This document shows positions 1-9,291 of a stretch of DNA of 64,000 nt, one piece after another (position 1 is the stretch's first letter; each line of letters opens with the position of its first letter). Where the stretch lies: contig JADKHN010000001.1 of assembly GCA_016721725.1 (NCBI GenBank), positions 1 to 64,000 on the forward strand. Reading direction: 5' to 3'. This DNA is from Chitinophagaceae bacterium (GTDB taxonomy: Bacteria; Bacteroidota; Bacteroidia; Chitinophagales; Chitinophagaceae). The translations under genes and the position numbers were made by a program. The notes below the pieces were generated by a model. The model saw nothing but the letters and a program-made list of their open reading frames with translations. It searched no databases and had not been told where the DNA came from.

Positions 1-564
1 CTGATCGTTCAATGCTATCAATTTTGAGTATTTATTATATAAGTAATTAAGATTATCAGCATTCAAGCCAGCCTTTTGAGAAAGATAAAAAAGCTTGATG
101 GTCTTGATAACAGAATCACCATTTGTATAGAGTCTAATTTCATTGAATAACGAATGATCACTCTCTTCTGAATGAGTTATTTCCTTGCCATTGATAATCT
201 CGCTATAGGCGGGTGGTTTGAGAGTAAATTCTCTAATTTCTTTTTCATTATCATAATAAAATTGAAATACACGATCACCATTAACCCTCATTACAGGGTA
301 GTCAAAACATGCATCTTTCTTTGTCAAATATGTTGTGCCATTATTACGCCATATCACGTATGTTGGAAGATAATTTCGAATCGATGAACAAATAGGCTCT
401 CCCCTTTTTCTAATATATAGACAGCCTATACAGTAATTTTCATAAACACATATTGTATCTATTCCGCTTAATTTTAAGCCGTCAACAAAATGTAAAACAG
501 ACGAGTTGAGCTGATACTGCGACAATTGTCCTTTCACTGCAGAAGCACATACAAGTAAAAACAT
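1..564 (-). CDS. Hypothetical secreted protein, partial (runs off window)
   Basis: An open minus-strand frame of 188 codons runs from an ATG at 564 to the window edge without a stop. The product begins MFLLVCASAVKGQLSQYQ, which looks like the second half of a signal peptide. An in-register MKHPFSR just upstream suggests that the true start is a few codons earlier, behind a one-base indel. It has paired cysteines (ENYCIGCLY) and later charged and aromatic segments, and I recognise no family. It is the body of the leftmost cassette, whose R box AGCCAACG lies at 597-604. The C-terminus and the distal attC are outside the window. Confidence 0.6.
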   Translation of the reverse strand, partial: MFLLVCASAVKGQLSQYQLNSSVLHFVDGLKLSGIDTICVYENYCIGCLYIRKRGEPICSSIRNYLPTYVIWRNNGTTYLTKKDACFDYPVMRVNGDRVFQFYYDNEKEIREFTLKPPAYSEIINGKEITHSEESDHSLFNEIRLYTNGDSVIKTIKLFYLSQKAGLNADNLNYLYNKYSKLIALNDQ

Positions 565-596
565 TATCGCGAAAACGGGTGTTTCATATAAATTTC

Positions 597-794
597 AGCC
601 AACGCCCGGGGCTTTGCGCAGGTGTGGAATTGACCAACTGTCCGCCCACAGCCGCTGATGAATAAAGTTGCTATGTTGAAGGTAAGCACAAAAGCCCAAT
701 GCTGCTGTGTCCGCCGATAACCGATGCCCGGCTTTGTACTTAGCTGAAGTTTGTTTGTCCAGCCACACTTGCCGCAAAACCCTATGTTGTAAGC
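597..794. repeat. attC-like site 1
   Basis: The outer boxes are AGCCAACG and GTTGTAAGC. The inner arms GGGGCTTTGCGCAGGTGTGG and its partner CCACACTTGCCGCAAAACCC pair with a few unpaired bases. The right box GTTGTAAGCC matches GGCTTACAAC at 1319-1328, so the gene at 807-1313 forms one cassette. Confidence 0.8.
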
Positions 795-806
795 CGTACA
801 TTTTTG

Positions 807-1313
807 TTAAAATAATGCACGTCTGTCTAGCCTGGGTGGCAGAAGCCTTAAACTCCTACTGTCTGAAGGTTTTTTGTCCCTATAACCCGTAATATTTATT
901 TTAGCCAGTCGGTATAATGATGAATTTTGAATTGACATAAAACTGTCAACTTTGATTAATGCTATTTTATCAATGTCAGTTATAGGATATTTAAAACTGC
1001 TGTCAGTAACTGCAATTAATGTGTCAATTTGAAATAAAGTACCCTCTGTGGAGTAGTAGAAATAATATTTTGTCCAGTTATAAGGACAGCCTTCATTTGA
1101 TTCAATAAAAAGTTGACTTTGCAATTTGTTTGATTTGAATGTATTCACTAATACACCTGAACATCCACAACAAGGGGGAAGAACATTTTTAATTGTATAC
1201 TTTACATCTTGCGTTGTACCCGAACCTTTCGAAATAAGTTTGTAAGTAGTCTTAATACAGGAGGTAAGAGTTAAAGTAACTATTAGTAGGGTTAAATATT
1301 TAGGGACTGTCAT
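807..1313 (-). CDS. Hypothetical lipoprotein (cassette gene)
   Basis: The 168-residue product has a lipoprotein signal peptide (LLIVTLTLTSC, lipobox Cys about residue 19), so it is probably anchored in a membrane facing the periplasm. A CCGCSG cysteine cluster lies near residue 50. The last 20 or so residues are Arg-rich (RLLPPRLDRRALF), unlike the rest, and may reflect a late frameshift or read-through into the attC edge; the stop is only 13 bp from attC-like site 1. I recognise no family. It is the sole gene of its cassette. Confidence 0.65.
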   Translation of the reverse strand: MTVPKYLTLLIVTLTLTSCIKTTYKLISKGSGTTQDVKYTIKNVLPPCCGCSGVLVNTFKSNKLQSQLFIESNEGCPYNWTKYYFYYSTEGTLFQIDTLIAVTDSSFKYPITDIDKIALIKVDSFMSIQNSSLYRLAKINITGYRDKKPSDSRSLRLLPPRLDRRALF

Positions 1314-1318
1314 GGTAT

Positions 1319-1530
1319 GGCTTACAACGAACAGGGCTTGCTGCAGTACGGATATTCATAGCTGGGTCAGCCCGGTGTTAATGCCTAATAAAGAAACTGA
1401 TTTTTCTTGACAACGGATAGCCCAATATGGAATTGCGGCCTCGCGGCCCCTAACCGAAGTCCAATAGCGATCTAATGCCTGGAGCATACCCACGGTCGCC
1501 CGTATTGCAGCAAACCCCATGTTGGACGCA
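1319..1530. repeat. attC-like site 2 (B-type cassette, copy 1)
   Basis: The left box is GGCTTACAACG and the right box is GTTGGACGCA. The inner arms AGGGCTTGCTGCAGTACGG and CCGTATTGCAGCAAACCCC (shown with its bottom-strand pairing) form the stem. Nearly the same site recurs at 16044-16253 and 17141-17350. Confidence 0.8.
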
Positions 1531-1673
1531 GTGCGAAGATGCTGGGTGGTTTGAGGTTAAAAGAGCCCATTACAAGGCCAGTATCTGAATAGAGGCCCGA
1601 TCCTCTTCCCCTACCGAATTAAAGGTTGATCGATAAGTGCTGGGTGATCGCATTAATTCCCGTTCGAGGCATT
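1531..1673. other. B-type cassette body, no convincing gene
   Basis: About 145 bp lie between two attC-like sites. The minus strand has only a 17-codon frame from an ATG (MPRTGINAITQHLSINL) followed in another frame by FNSVGEEDRASIQILAL and a stop. These could be the two halves of a frameshifted ~37-residue peptide. The same body is repeated at 16254-16400. I cannot assign a function; it may be a non-coding or promoter cassette. Confidence 0.4.
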
Positions 1674-1877
1674 GCGGTCCAACGGGCAGGGCTTTGTGCA
1701 GGTGTGGAATTAGCATTCCGTCCGCCCGGAACCGCTGCCTGGCTTTTTGATAAAGTTAAATAGTTAATACCAAAGCTGGGCTTTATTCGTCAAGCCCTGA
1801 ACTGAAGTACAGAAAAGTTACTGCTGCTCATTGTTATTCCGTCAAGCCAAACTTGCACAAAACCCAATGTTACAAGC
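1674..1877. repeat. attC-like site 3
   Basis: The boxes are GCGGTCCAACG and GTTACAAGC. The inner arms are GGGCTTTGTGCAGGTGTGG and CAAACTTGCACAAAACCC. The right box GTTACAAGCAGTGC matches GCATTGCTTGTAAC at 2711-2724, which closes the next cassette. Confidence 0.8.
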
Positions 1878-1893
1878 AGTGCTCTTACGTCTT

Positions 1894-2714
1894 TCAGTAA
1901 AATTCATATTCATACCTATAAACTGTCGGTTTGAAATCTCTGTTTTTAAGTGATTGATATTTTGTTACATTGGTTTTTTCCAATATTAGACCGTCTTGCG
2001 TATAGCTGTATGTCGTAATAACTTCTCTGTCAAACTCCCATTTGTCTTCATTCATTTTAATATCATAGTAATTTGTCTCTTTTATTAGTTGTTCATTCAA
2101 GTTATAATGTAAACTGTCAACCGAATATAGATAGGGTTTCTCAGAATGATGATTTGTATATAGTTTTTTTTCCACTAGGTTGTCATTTTTATCATATGTG
2201 AAGTATGTTATGTTGTATCCAAACTTGACAGTGTCTATTTTTTTGTTACTCTTCCATAATTGTCAAATATTAGTCTTGGTTGAAATTCTTCAAGCCGACT
2301 TGGCTTTGTTTTTAATCTTCTTCTAGAATTAATTTCATATTTTGAAACAGTCTTTTTTACTACTGTATCCACCTTACGACTTTCTCTGTAAGGATTCCAA
2401 TCATAGTAGCGTTGTGTCTTGATAATTATATTCTTCTTCAAATTGAATTCATAATCGTCAATAAACTTGTGATAGAAGTAATTGATATGAACCCTTTGTG
2501 TCTTTTGACCTAATTTATTATACTTTTCAATGGTCGTATTAGCTGGTGATATTTGTACAGAGTCGTGAAACCAATTTTCTGTTACTTGCTTAATTTTAAG
2601 TTTTTTTATTAATGAATCACTCACAATATTATCTCTCAACTTGTCTTGTCCGAACAAATTTGAAACCGATAAAAAAGTCAGAATTAGTAATATAGTTGTG
2701 TGTCGGTTTAGCAT
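1894..2714 (-). CDS. Secreted YD-repeat-like hypothetical protein, frameshifted
   Basis: A signal peptide (MLNRHTTILLILTFLSVSNLFGQ region, cleavage after the Gln) leads a secreted protein of about 270 residues. The body has several short Tyr/Asp-rich strands (NKLGQKTQRVHINYFYHKF, FDNYGRVTKK, YDKNDNLVEKKLY) that resemble degenerate YD/RHS-type repeats of Bacteroidota outer-surface proteins. The frame breaks at about 2238 in a run of seven T (A on the coding strand). One extra base restores VTKKIDTVKFGYNITYF and joins the downstream 93-codon frame. I start at the ATG at 2714, inside the cassette edge, because it directly precedes the signal peptide. Function unknown. Confidence 0.65.
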
Positions 2715-2917
2715 TGCTTGTAACGTCAAGGGCTTGGCGTCAGGCGGGATATTAGGATTTCGTCTGCCCGGCCGATGTCGCCCTTAGAATTAGTTTATTT
2801 GAAGTTAAGATAAATGCCGTAGAATAACCGGTCCAGCCCCGAGCCAATGCTTGGCCATGCACAAATGCTGAAGTTAAATTGTCAGGCCCCGCTTGCGCCA
2901 AACCCCATGTTGGGCGC
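2714..2917. repeat. attC-like site 4
   Basis: The boxes are GCTTGTAACG and GTTGGGCGC. The inner arms GGGCTTGGCG and CGCCAAACCCC pair across a ~160-bp centre containing ACGTCTGCCCGGCCGATGTC, which is shared with sites 9, 10 and 11. The right box GTTGGGCGCA matches TGCGCCCAAC at 3927-3936. Confidence 0.8.
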
Positions 2918-3118
2918 AGCGATTTTATAAATTACCCCCATTTGAGATAAAACACCAGTCCTAAAGTAAAAATGAAGAGGAGAATTAATAGCAAAGTAAC
3001 TTTTACTGATCCTTCATTCTCACTATACACCGAGATTGAATTTGGGAAATTTGTATATGACTTCTCTTTATTTAGTGCCAACTGGTTTAATCGATCATCT
3101 TCTTTGAGCAATAATTCT

Positions 3119-3880
3119 TTATATAAGGTATTTTCTCCAAAACGAAAGTTTTTGCAATTTCAGTTGATCGTTGAACCACATATATCGTGAAACAAAAATA
3201 AACGGTGGCAATTTTATGAAACGCTTCGTGGCATATCTAAAATCTGAATAATTGAGTATGCCGTCCTGTCTTTTATTGTAACAAATAACAGTTTTTGGTA
3301 AGTAGCCATTTTTAACTATCTCTTCTAATTCCCAAATAAGGCCAGGAGAGTAAGCTGGTCGCAATAAAATCATAGAGCTTTTTTGCATAAGGTATGAAAC
3401 CTCTTTCTTCCAATTTACATCATTAGTATGATACCTGTAGGAGCCAACATCACCTGCGGGACTATTTATCCCTACTGCAATCAAGCGCCCAACCCGGCTA
3501 ACGATTAAAGAAAGTTCAGTTTCGAAGTTTGTATCCATAAACTCCGTCTTGATATTTCCGACATGTAATTTTTTAATTTTGATCCCATCAACAGCAAAAT
3601 CTCTTAAGTATAGAATTAGCGTGTCATTTTCTTTTTGTTGCTCGAGAAGCTTATTATTTTGTATTACTTTTTCATCTGTAAGTTCCCGGCCACTTTTTAA
3701 AATTATTATTATTATTATGCTAACTACAGTAGTTATTAGTATTTCTATTGTCATTTCTGTCACCTCTTTACCAAAATTGATGTCATTGCTTGTAAGGAAA
3801 AATACAATTGCAGCTACAAAACAAGAGACATAGATAATTATCTTATATATCGAGAGATCACTCATATTTATAGTGAACAA
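3119..3880 (-). CDS. Two-TM membrane protein with TIR/SLOG-like cytosolic domain
   Basis: The 253-residue protein has two membrane helices at about residues 11-30 and 44-61. A short coiled linker follows, then a soluble domain. The domain contains LILYLRDFAVDG, ETELSLIVSRVGRLIAVG, a W-K-K-E-V helix, ILLRPAYSPGLIWELEEIV and TVICYN, an alternating beta-alpha pattern. The ordered motifs (LYLR, IAVG, R-P-x-x-S-P-G-x-x-W-E-x-E) recall a membrane-tethered family related to TIR/SLOG nucleotide-processing domains found in bacterial conflict systems. That assignment is by eye only. The first two-thirds of the upstream cassette space (2918-3118) holds no gene. Sole gene of its cassette. Confidence 0.6.
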   Translation of the reverse strand: MFTINMSDLSIYKIIIYVSCFVAAIVFFLTSNDINFGKEVTEMTIEILITTVVSIIIIIILKSGRELTDEKVIQNNKLLEQQKENDTLILYLRDFAVDGIKIKKLHVGNIKTEFMDTNFETELSLIVSRVGRLIAVGINSPAGDVGSYRYHTNDVNWKKEVSYLMQKSSMILLRPAYSPGLIWELEEIVKNGYLPKTVICYNKRQDGILNYSDFRYATKRFIKLPPFIFVSRYMWFNDQLKLQKLSFWRKYLI

Positions 3881-3927
3881 ATTTGAATTTTGTTATTGTA
3901 AATTAATAGCAAATTATCAATGTTATT

Positions 3928-4126
3928 GCGCCCAACGGGCAGGCATTTGCGAAGTTGGGGAATTAGAATTCCGTCAGCCTGGCTGGTGTCGCCCGTAGAA
4001 TGTGTTATTTGAAGTTACGAAAATGCTGTTGAAAAAACGGTCAGGCCCCGGACCACTGCTGATAAATGCACAAATGTTGAAACTAGATAGTCAGGCCCCA
4101 ATTTTGCAAATGCCAATGTTGGCAGC
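3928..4126. repeat. attC-like site 5
   Basis: The boxes are GCGCCCAACG and GTTGGCAGC. The inner arms are GGCATTTGCGAAGTTGGGG and CCCCAATTTTGCAAATGCC, nearly perfectly complementary. The right box GTTGGCAGCAGCTC matches GAGTTGATGCCAAC at 4878-4891. Confidence 0.82.
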
Positions 4127-4143
4127 AGCTCGTTTAGCAGAAG

Positions 4144-4857
4144 CTACGTATTGAATGTAATAATTAAAGGTTTGTGATCGCTATACATTTTCCATTGTTC
4201 ATATTTTCCTACTTCAACCTTGGCTAGCTTGGATATTAAATTAGCTGAAGCAAAACAATAATCAATATGGTAAGGTTTATTTTCATGCCGATACATAAAA
4301 AAGGTTGGATCAGTTTCTTTGCCTTGAATTTGATTAAAATAAGCATGATAAGAACTATAGATATTCATGTTTGAAAGCATTTCTACTACTGTTGAATGAT
4401 TGCTTTTGCGTTTTAATCGATCCCAAATAACATTGCTATTGAAGTCGCCAATTATTAATACATTTTCCTTTTTAAGTAGTTTTTCATAAAATTGTACAGC
4501 CTTCCAAACCTGCCCTATATAATTATAATCTCTATCAAGAGGATTATAAGCCCAAATTGCCAAGAGTGTAAAATCAATAGATCCACCAGTAACGGCAATA
4601 GGTAATATTATTTTTAATTCTGGATTGTGTTCTTTTAGAAGCTTCAATTTATATTCCCCATATGAAAAGACACCTAAACCCTTATTTTGATTTGTTCCAT
4701 ACCAAAGAGTGCTTGTCGGTTTGATTACTTCGTCATTAAATTTCAATTTGTCTGGATGTTCACATTCAGGAATAACTAGTATATCCGGTTGGTATTTTAA
4801 AATGAAGTCGGCTTTTTTTCTAAAAGCCATATTGCAATTCCAAGTTATTACTTTCAA
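4144..4857 (-). CDS. Endonuclease/exonuclease/phosphatase (EEP) family protein
   Basis: The 237-residue product has the full EEP layout: N-terminal VITWNCNMAF (metal-site Asn), ILVIPECEHPD (catalytic Glu), LIIGDFNSN (Asp/Asn), HIDYCFAS and C-terminal SDHKPLIITF (catalytic His). These are Mg-dependent phosphoesterases acting on DNA, RNA or phospho-compounds; the substrate cannot be told from sequence. There is no signal peptide, so it is probably cytoplasmic. It is the only gene of its cassette. The EEP protein at 10683-11348 is related but too different to be a recent copy. Confidence 0.8.
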   Translation of the reverse strand: MKVITWNCNMAFRKKADFILKYQPDILVIPECEHPDKLKFNDEVIKPTSTLWYGTNQNKGLGVFSYGEYKLKLLKEHNPELKIILPIAVTGGSIDFTLLAIWAYNPLDRDYNYIGQVWKAVQFYEKLLKKENVLIIGDFNSNVIWDRLKRKSNHSTVVEMLSNMNIYSSYHAYFNQIQGKETDPTFFMYRHENKPYHIDYCFASANLISKLAKVEVGKYEQWKMYSDHKPLIITFNT

Positions 4858-4883
4858 TTATTGAAGTGTTACTATTAGAGTTG

Positions 4884-5078
4884 ATGCCAACGAGCGGGCA
4901 TTTACGCAGTTGGGGACATAGTAGTACGTCCGCCTGGCCAATGTCGCCCTTAGAATGTGTTATTTGAAGTTACAATAAAGCCGTTGAATTAACGGTCCAG
5001 CCCCGGGCCAAAGCCGAACTACGATCCAATGCCGAACCCCATTGTCAGGCCCAATTGCGTAAATGCCTATGTTGGTGG
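4884..5078. repeat. attC-like site 6
   Basis: The boxes are GATGCCAACG and GTTGGTGGCA. The inner arms are GGGCATTTACGCAGTTGGGG and CCCAATTGCGTAAATGCC. The right box matches TTGCCACCAAC at 5855-5865. Confidence 0.82.
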
Positions 5079-5081
5079 CAG

Positions 5082-5837
5082 TTAATCTTTTTTATACAGT
5101 CCGTCTTTAACGTTTAAATATTTACTGCCAGATATAAAGATTAGTCTTTTTTTGCGAATTAGAAATTTTTCTTGGTTCATAAAAATATTTTCACCGTTAA
5201 TGTCTCTTGTTAGTGTGACATTAAAATAATTTGTCTTTGTGTTTTGTGGCACATAGTTCCATTCCATTTCTTGTGGAGAACAAGAACGAAATAATAGTTC
5301 CTTTACTTCATTCGATTTACAATAAATAGTATCGTTGATTTCAAAATCACCCACTGAAATATCATTTAATCGCAAATTAAACCAAGTAAAACCTTTACCT
5401 GGTCGTAATTTCATTTTTGGATGATTAGTTATTATCATTATTTTGCCTGATGGAATTGTATCAATAACTTTTTCGGTTACTGAATAAAAGTCGGATTGTT
5501 TATATGTACTTGTTAAGAAAAGTGTGTCTCTAGTTACTTTGTATTGTCCTTTACAACTCCTTCGTTGTTGATTAGCAGAAAATGCATAACATCCTCCGAT
5601 GTACTCAAAATAATAATTACCGTTATTAAATAATGTTAGTTTCTTTTCACCGTACTGTTCAATTTTCTCAAAAATGAATTTCGTAGTTTTTTTACCATCT
5701 ATAATTGTATCTTCTTGACTCGTTATCGGATAAAGCTGATTTTCTAGGGTATACAATCCTATATAAACCCCTTTCTTTTGTGAATAGGTATTTTGAAAGG
5801 TAAATATTGAAAATAGTAATATTATTAACTTTTTCAT
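5082..5837 (-). CDS. Hypothetical secreted protein (cassette gene)
   Basis: The product is about 251 residues when started at the ATG at 5837, which directly opens a signal peptide (MKKLIILLFSIFTFQNTYSQ); a start nine codons upstream lacks this logic. The mature part is rich in beta-type segments with aromatic residues (GVYIGLYTLENQLYPI, NNGNYYFEYIGGCYAF, SCKGQYKVTRDTLFL), typical of small periplasmic or outer-surface beta proteins in Bacteroidota. Four cysteines in the middle may form disulphides. I recognise no family. It is a single-gene cassette with its stop 4 bp from attC-like site 6. Confidence 0.65.
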   Translation of the reverse strand: MKKLIILLFSIFTFQNTYSQKKGVYIGLYTLENQLYPITSQEDTIIDGKKTTKFIFEKIEQYGEKKLTLFNNGNYYFEYIGGCYAFSANQQRRSCKGQYKVTRDTLFLTSTYKQSDFYSVTEKVIDTIPSGKIMIITNHPKMKLRPGKGFTWFNLRLNDISVGDFEINDTIYCKSNEVKELLFRSCSPQEMEWNYVPQNTKTNYFNVTLTRDINGENIFMNQEKFLIRKKRLIFISGSKYLNVKDGLYKKD

Positions 5838-5855
5838 CTTAAAGGGTCTGCAAAT

Positions 5856-6108
5856 TGCCACCAACGCCCGGGCATTGGCGAAGGTTGGGCATTAGAATTA
5901 CGTCTGCCCGGATCGTCAGCCCGATTTGGAACTGTTTGCTGAAATTAATTATTAATTGCCGGTTTTGGAAATGTCTGCCCGGACCAAAGCCTGGCTATGC
6001 ACTGCTGCCGAAGTTACCCCAGTCCTGACTGCCCGAACACGCTAACCCGTCCACCTACTGTACGCAGCAGGCAGGACAGCCCGACTTTTGCCAATGCCTG
6101 TGTTAAAC
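5856..6108. repeat. attC-like site 7 (longer variant, ~250 bp)
   Basis: The boxes are TGCCACCAACG and GTTAAAC, a canonical GTTRRRY box. The inner arms GGGCATTGGCGAAGGTTGGG and CCCGACTTTTGCCAATGCC pair well. The central part is ~50 bp longer than in the other sites. Confidence 0.78.
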
Positions 6109-6313
6109 GTCCGGCGGCGAATTGAAAACTGACACTACCCTATCCAAAAAGATGTTGCGCAATGTTTGCCAGTAGGTTTCCGGATCCGGGTGGAACGTCA
6201 ACTTGCTTACGCCAATAGTGCACAAGCGAAGCCAACTAATTTACTTGTCGAAATAAATTTTTTTGTCAAAAATTGAAACAGCAGAGACCAACAACATGAA
6301 AAGCGCACCGCTG
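6109..6313 (-). CDS. Very short cassette body, possible ~60-residue frameshifted gene
   Basis: This 205-bp unit lies between attC-like sites. On the minus strand an ATG at about 6298 opens MLLVSAVSIFDKKIYFDK and stops. A second frame then reads LTFHPDPETYWQTLRNIF and DRVVSVFNSPPDV to a TAA that overlaps the GTTTAA edge of site 7. The two pieces could be one small protein broken by an indel. I recognise nothing in it. Confidence 0.3.
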
Positions 6314-6515
6314 GCGGTTAACGTCAAGGGCTTGCCGCAGTACGGCCCTACGGAGAACGAAATCCTTCTTGCTGAAGTTAAATAATAAATTAGAATTTCG
6401 AGAAGAACGGTATGCTAAATATGGATACCGGCCGCGCGCCTCTTGGTAATGCCTAATATTTCTAATATGCCTTAGCCACAAAAATGACAGTATTGCGGCA
6501 AACCCGCGTTATGCG
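6314..6515. repeat. attC-like site of A cassette, copy 1
   Basis: The boxes are GGTTAACG and GTTATGC. The stem is AGGGCTTGCCGCAGTACGG with ACAGTATTGCGGCAAACCC. The centre carries CTTCTTGCTGAAGTTAAATA and CTAATATTTCTAATATG, conserved in all seven A copies. Confidence 0.85.
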
Positions 6516-7064
6516 AAGGCCGGGTTTAACATGTACTTTAACTGACTCAGTGAACTTCTCAACCAGAACTACTGTCCTGTTACCGTGATAGCCAGGCCGT
6601 AGTCCTGGTAGTGGTTGGCGTCTTGAAGGTTCTGGATATTTTTAGAAAATTTATTGCGGCAATGTTTGATTGCCGCAGTCAATTTTCAGGACGTTGAGGG
6701 CTGACTATGAAGCGTCCCCAACTTTTGGCTGACCTGAATAAGTTACCTACTGAACAAAAAAGACCATTTACCGCTGCGAATTTCTCCCGAAATAATGAGG
6801 ATTTTCTCCCTGATATAAATTGGATCTATGAAGAATTGTGTCGAACTTCGCAGTGTCTTTTGTCTGTATCTGCTTACGAAAGCACACTTTCGACGCCGCT
6901 CCAGACAAAAGACACCAACGCCCTTCCTATCGTCAGGGCTCCTTGCGGTAAATGGTCTTTTTTGCCTTTCGCATATTCAGGTCAGCCAAAAGTTGTTTGA
7001 TTTTTCTGCCCCCTTCGTCAAAAATATCCAGAACCTTAGCCAAGCCACTGCCAGGATTTCGCAT
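6320..7064. repeat. A cassette, copy 1 (of seven)
   Basis: The unit of about 745 bp is a 200-bp attC-like site plus a ~550-bp body. The body is an imperfect inverted duplication centred at about 6884. The arm at 6604-6652 is complementary to 7019-7056, 6719-6740 to 6973-6996, 6756-6774 to 6945-6963, and 6853-6866 to 6902-6915. Translated from either arm the sequence gives the common peptide core QLLADLN followed by KKTIYR. The minus-strand frame begins at the ATG within the GTTATGCG box (MRNPGSGLTKVLDIFDEGG...). No copy keeps a long intact frame on either strand, and copies differ by many one- or two-base indels. Confidence 0.8.
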
Positions 7065-7799
7065 AACGTCAAGGGCTTGCCGCAGTACGGCCCTACGGAG
7101 AACGAAATCCTTCTTGCTGAAGTTAAATAATAAATTAGAATTTCGAGAAGAACGGTATGCTAAATATGGATACCGGCCGCGCGCCTCTTGGTAATGCCTA
7201 ATATTTCTAATATGCCCCAGCCACAAAAATGACAGTATTGGCAAACCCGCGTTGTGCGAAGGCCGGGTTTAACATGTACTTTAACTGACTCAGTGAACTT
7301 CTCAACCAGAACTACTGTCCTGTTACCGTGATAGCAGGCCGTAAGTCCGGTAGTGGTTAACGTCTTGAAGGTTCTGGATATTTTAGAAAATTTATTGCGG
7401 CAATGTTTGATTGCCGCAGTCAATTTTCAGGACGTTGAGGCTGACTATGAAGCGTCCCAACTTTTGGCTGACCTGAATAAGTTACCTACTGAACAAAAAA
7501 GACCATTTACCGCTGCGAATTTCTCCCGAAATAATGAGATTTTCTCCCTGATATAAATTGGATCTATGAAGAATTGTGTCGAACTTCGCAGTGTCTTTTG
7601 TCTGTATCTGCTTACGAAAGCACTTTCGACGCCGCTCAGACAAAGACACCAACGCCCTTCTATCGTCAGGGCTCCTTGCGGTAAATGGTCTTTTTGCCTT
7701 TCGCATATTCAGGTCAGCCAAAAGTTGTTTGATTTTTTTTCTGCCCCCTTCGTCAAAAATATCCAGAACCTTAGTCAAGCCACTGCCAGGATTTCGCAT
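7065..7799. repeat. A cassette, copy 2
   Basis: This is a direct tandem repeat of copy 1 and begins with AACGTCAAGGGCTTGCCGCAG. Its right box reads GTTGTGCG instead of GTTATGCG. The body again holds the inverted duplication with the KVLDI...QLLADLN core on both strands. Confidence 0.85.
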
Positions 7800-7993
7800 A
7801 ACGTCCAGGTATTGGCGAAGGCGGGGTATTTGATGCTGTGTCCGCCCACATACCGAACTACATAAAGGAACGAAAATTTGATGAAAACGTAAAGCCAATT
7901 ACTAAACGGTCTACCTATGACCGATGATTGGTAGCGGTATATGCTGAAGAAAGTTGGTCCTGCCTCGCTTTTGCCAATACCATGTTGTACGCT
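7795..7993. repeat. attC-like site 8
   Basis: The boxes are GCATAACG and GTTGTACGC. The inner arms are AGGTATTGGCGAAGGCGGGG and CCTCGCTTTTGCCAATACC. The right box GTTGTACGCT matches AGCGTACAAC at 9076-9085. Confidence 0.8.
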
Positions 7994-7996
7994 GTT

Positions 7997-9057
7997 TTAT
8001 AAATGAGAAACTATTAAGTCAACGGCTTTATTTAGATTTTCTATTATTTCTTTGCCTGAAATCCTCACTGTTTTTATTCCAATTTCCAAAAGCTTGGCGC
8101 TAACTAATTCATCTTTACTTTTATTTTTTGAGCCACGATGAAATTGTGTAGAATCACAAAAAACAGCTAGTTTTTTATCGGGAAAATATAAATCGACCTC
8201 AGTAATTAAATCATCGCCCTTAATAAAAACATTACTTTTTATCATTTCAAAAAAATTGTCAAATGTTTTTCCATCTTTGAATATTAATGTCTGTATTACT
8301 GGAAAGATGTTTCTTTGGGCTAAGGCCTGAATTAAAAGAGTTCTATTGGGGAGTCGCATCCCCATATTTTTCTAGGCTTTATATCTTCAAATGGCTTAAA
8401 GTATCTTTTAATTCTATACTTTCTGTATTTCTCATTGATTAAAGGGTCTATATTTTGGGGCCCTGACATTGGAACATCATCTAAATCAATATCCGTTGGG
8501 AGAAAGAATGTTTCCAAAACAAATCCGATTGTATCTGTATAGTGTTCTATGTTATTGCCAACTACAAGACCCGTATATGCAAAAAGACCGGCCTGAACGG
8601 GTTTGAAAGGGGAAAAATCTGTGTAAACTTGTCTTTGTTGTGTAATTTTTTCAATATCTGCATTAGCTAACAATTCAATTGAACATTCATCTGGTTTTCC
8701 TCTTTTGGGACCTGCAATAAGTGAAATCGAATAAGGATATGCAGAAACACGTTCGGCTGAAGTATGTTTAAAAGAATGTATGTTAGCCACTACATGAACT
8801 ACCTGAAATCTCGTATTTCTATCTCTATAATACTTGATTTCCTTTTCAGAAGGTTGCGTGTAAAATTCGAATTGTGTATTATTAACTAGGTCAATGGTTT
8901 TAGGCATAATCCCGATAAAACTTAGCAAGTCCATGTTTAAGTAAGCTGGCAAAGTTTTATAATTAAATTCGGTCGGAACTATTGGAAGTTTAGTATAATA
9001 TTCGATATCTAAAAGCTCTTTAGGTCTATTAGAGATTAATTCATTGTCAAGAATCAT
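7997..9057 (-). CDS. Hypothetical protein with C-terminal PD-(D/E)XK nuclease-like domain, frameshifted
   Basis: Two overlapping frames (241 and 122 codons) join into one protein of about 350 residues if one T is added to the TTTT run at about 8335, giving CDSPIELFLIQALAQRNIF. The C-terminal part then matches the DUF559/Vsr-type layout: a helix after SPIE, ITEVDLYFPDKKLAVFCDS with acidic residues and Lys, FH, and GIKTVRISGKEI. It would be a DNA-cleaving domain, while the 230-residue N-terminal part is unknown. The fold assignment is by motif order only. Sole gene of its cassette. Confidence 0.62.
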
Positions 9058-9076
9058 AAAAGCGTCTTAAAAAATA

Positions 9077-9278
9077 GCGTACAACGTCAAGGGCTTGGCG
9101 TCAGGCGGGATATTAGAATTACGTCTGCCCGGCCGTTGTCGCCCTTAGAATATAATTATTTGAAGTTACCTAAAATGCTCAAGAATAAACGGTCAAGCCC
9201 CGAGCCACTGCCTGGCCATGCACAAATGCTGAAGTTACATTGTCAGGCCCCGCTTGCGCCAAACCCCATGTTAGCGGT
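9077..9278. repeat. attC-like site 9
   Basis: The boxes are GCGTACAACG and GTTAGCGG. The arms GGGCTTGGCGTCAGGCGGG and CCCCGCTTGCGCCAAACCCC pair. The right box GTTAGCGGTAGTGC matches GCATTGCCGCTAAC at 9794-9807. Confidence 0.82.
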
Positions 9279-9291
9279 AGTGCATCGCACA

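Noticed and set aside
6707..7898. Many 60-138 codon frames on both strands of the A cassettes
   Set aside because: They arise from both arms of the inverted duplication in shifting frames, and no single frame is conserved between copies. I list the repeat instead.
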